The position numbers were made by a program, and so were the translations under genes. This document shows positions 7,741 to 7,939 of a DNA stretch of 7,939 nucleotides, in pieces. This DNA is from Eubacteriales Family XIII. Incertae Sedis bacterium (lineage in GTDB: Bacteria; Bacillota_A; Clostridia; Peptostreptococcales; Anaerovoracaceae), in assembly GCA_031280075.1 (NCBI GenBank), contig JAITHG010000203.1, positions 1-7,939 of the forward strand, read 5' to 3'. Numbering within the stretch: the stretch's first letter is position 1; every line of letters begins with the position of its first letter. Under the pieces are notes generated by a model, which was given only the letters and a program-made list of their open reading frames with translations, did no database searches and was not told the origin of the DNA.

Positions 7741-7939
7741 TTACAGACCCGCCTCCTGCGTGAAATCTTTCATATATTCCTCGATGCCCTTCTTCAGCTT
7801 CGCCTCCGCATCCGGGGACAGTGCGCCCGTGTCACGGACAGACTGCCCGACTTCCGGGTACTGCGCGTCCATGTGGGCGTAAAGCCCCGCCTCGAAGGCG
7901 GAGATGTGCTCCGGCGCAAGCCCGTCCAGGTACTTGCCG
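7741..7939 (-). CDS. atpA: F1 ATP synthase subunit alpha, C-terminal 65 residues only
   Basis: The frame open from the right edge to TAA at 7743-7741 encodes the end of the alpha subunit's C-terminal helical domain. It reads KYLDGLAPEHISAFEAGL, then YPEVGQSVRDTGALS and finally KKGIEEYMKDF. Spacing and composition match alpha C-termini (YLDxxxxxxxxxFE, then IRxTGxLS). The nucleotide-binding part lies outside the window. Alpha forms the non-catalytic half of the F1 hexamer. The stop codon directly abuts the atpG start. The assignment rests on the C-terminal pattern and gene order, both of which fit. Confidence 0.93.
   Translation of the reverse strand, partial: GKYLDGLAPEHISAFEAGLYAHMDAQYPEVGQSVRDTGALSPDAEAKLKKGIEEYMKDFTQEAGL

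Overview
The window is GC-rich bacterial DNA in which every gene I can support lies on the minus strand, so transcription runs from high to low coordinates. Two transcription units meet in a short AT-rich spacer at about 4840-4935. The F1 ATP synthase proteins look like those of an anaerobic Firmicutes lineage. The epsilon subunit, with FMANHTWACKLL where most bacteria have a GILPGHAPL-like segment, reminds me most of Negativicutes such as Selenomonas relatives. That placement is recalled, not computed, and is held at moderate confidence.

Right part (4979-7939): the distal half of an F-type ATP synthase operon in the usual order: atpA (alpha, only the last 65 codons), atpG (gamma), atpD (beta) and atpC (epsilon). 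atpA-atpG are directly abutting and atpD-atpC overlap at a TGATG junction. A GC-rich hairpin followed by a T tract just after atpC is the likely end of this unit.

Spacer (4763-4978): holds the atp terminator, a candidate sigma-A-type promoter with an extended -10, a 24-bp imperfect palindrome inside that promoter, and a leader of roughly 110 nt.

Left part (1-4762): a compact four-gene cassette: a WXG100-like protein (W45-F-G47), a small helical Cys-containing protein interrupted by an in-frame TAG, a second WXG100-like protein (W47-S-G49), and a giant RHS/YD-repeat protein. The RHS frame is open for all 1238 codons present and runs off the left edge. The layout matches polymorphic-toxin cassettes secreted by type VII (Esx/Yuk) systems: small helical partners upstream, then a large protein whose N-terminal helical domain is the secretion-targeting part, followed by a YD-repeat shell and a C-terminal toxin. 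The toxin tip, any immunity gene and any secretion ATPase (EssC/YukB type) lie outside the window, so the type VII assignment is an inference.

The most interesting points are the cassette itself (WXG100 partners with an RHS protein lacking PAAR and signal peptide, possibly in a diderm Firmicute), the amber codon in the middle partner gene, and the palindrome placed as a possible operator. Long plus-strand frames, including one of about 3 kb opposite the RHS gene, are codon-aligned antisense shadows and are not annotated.
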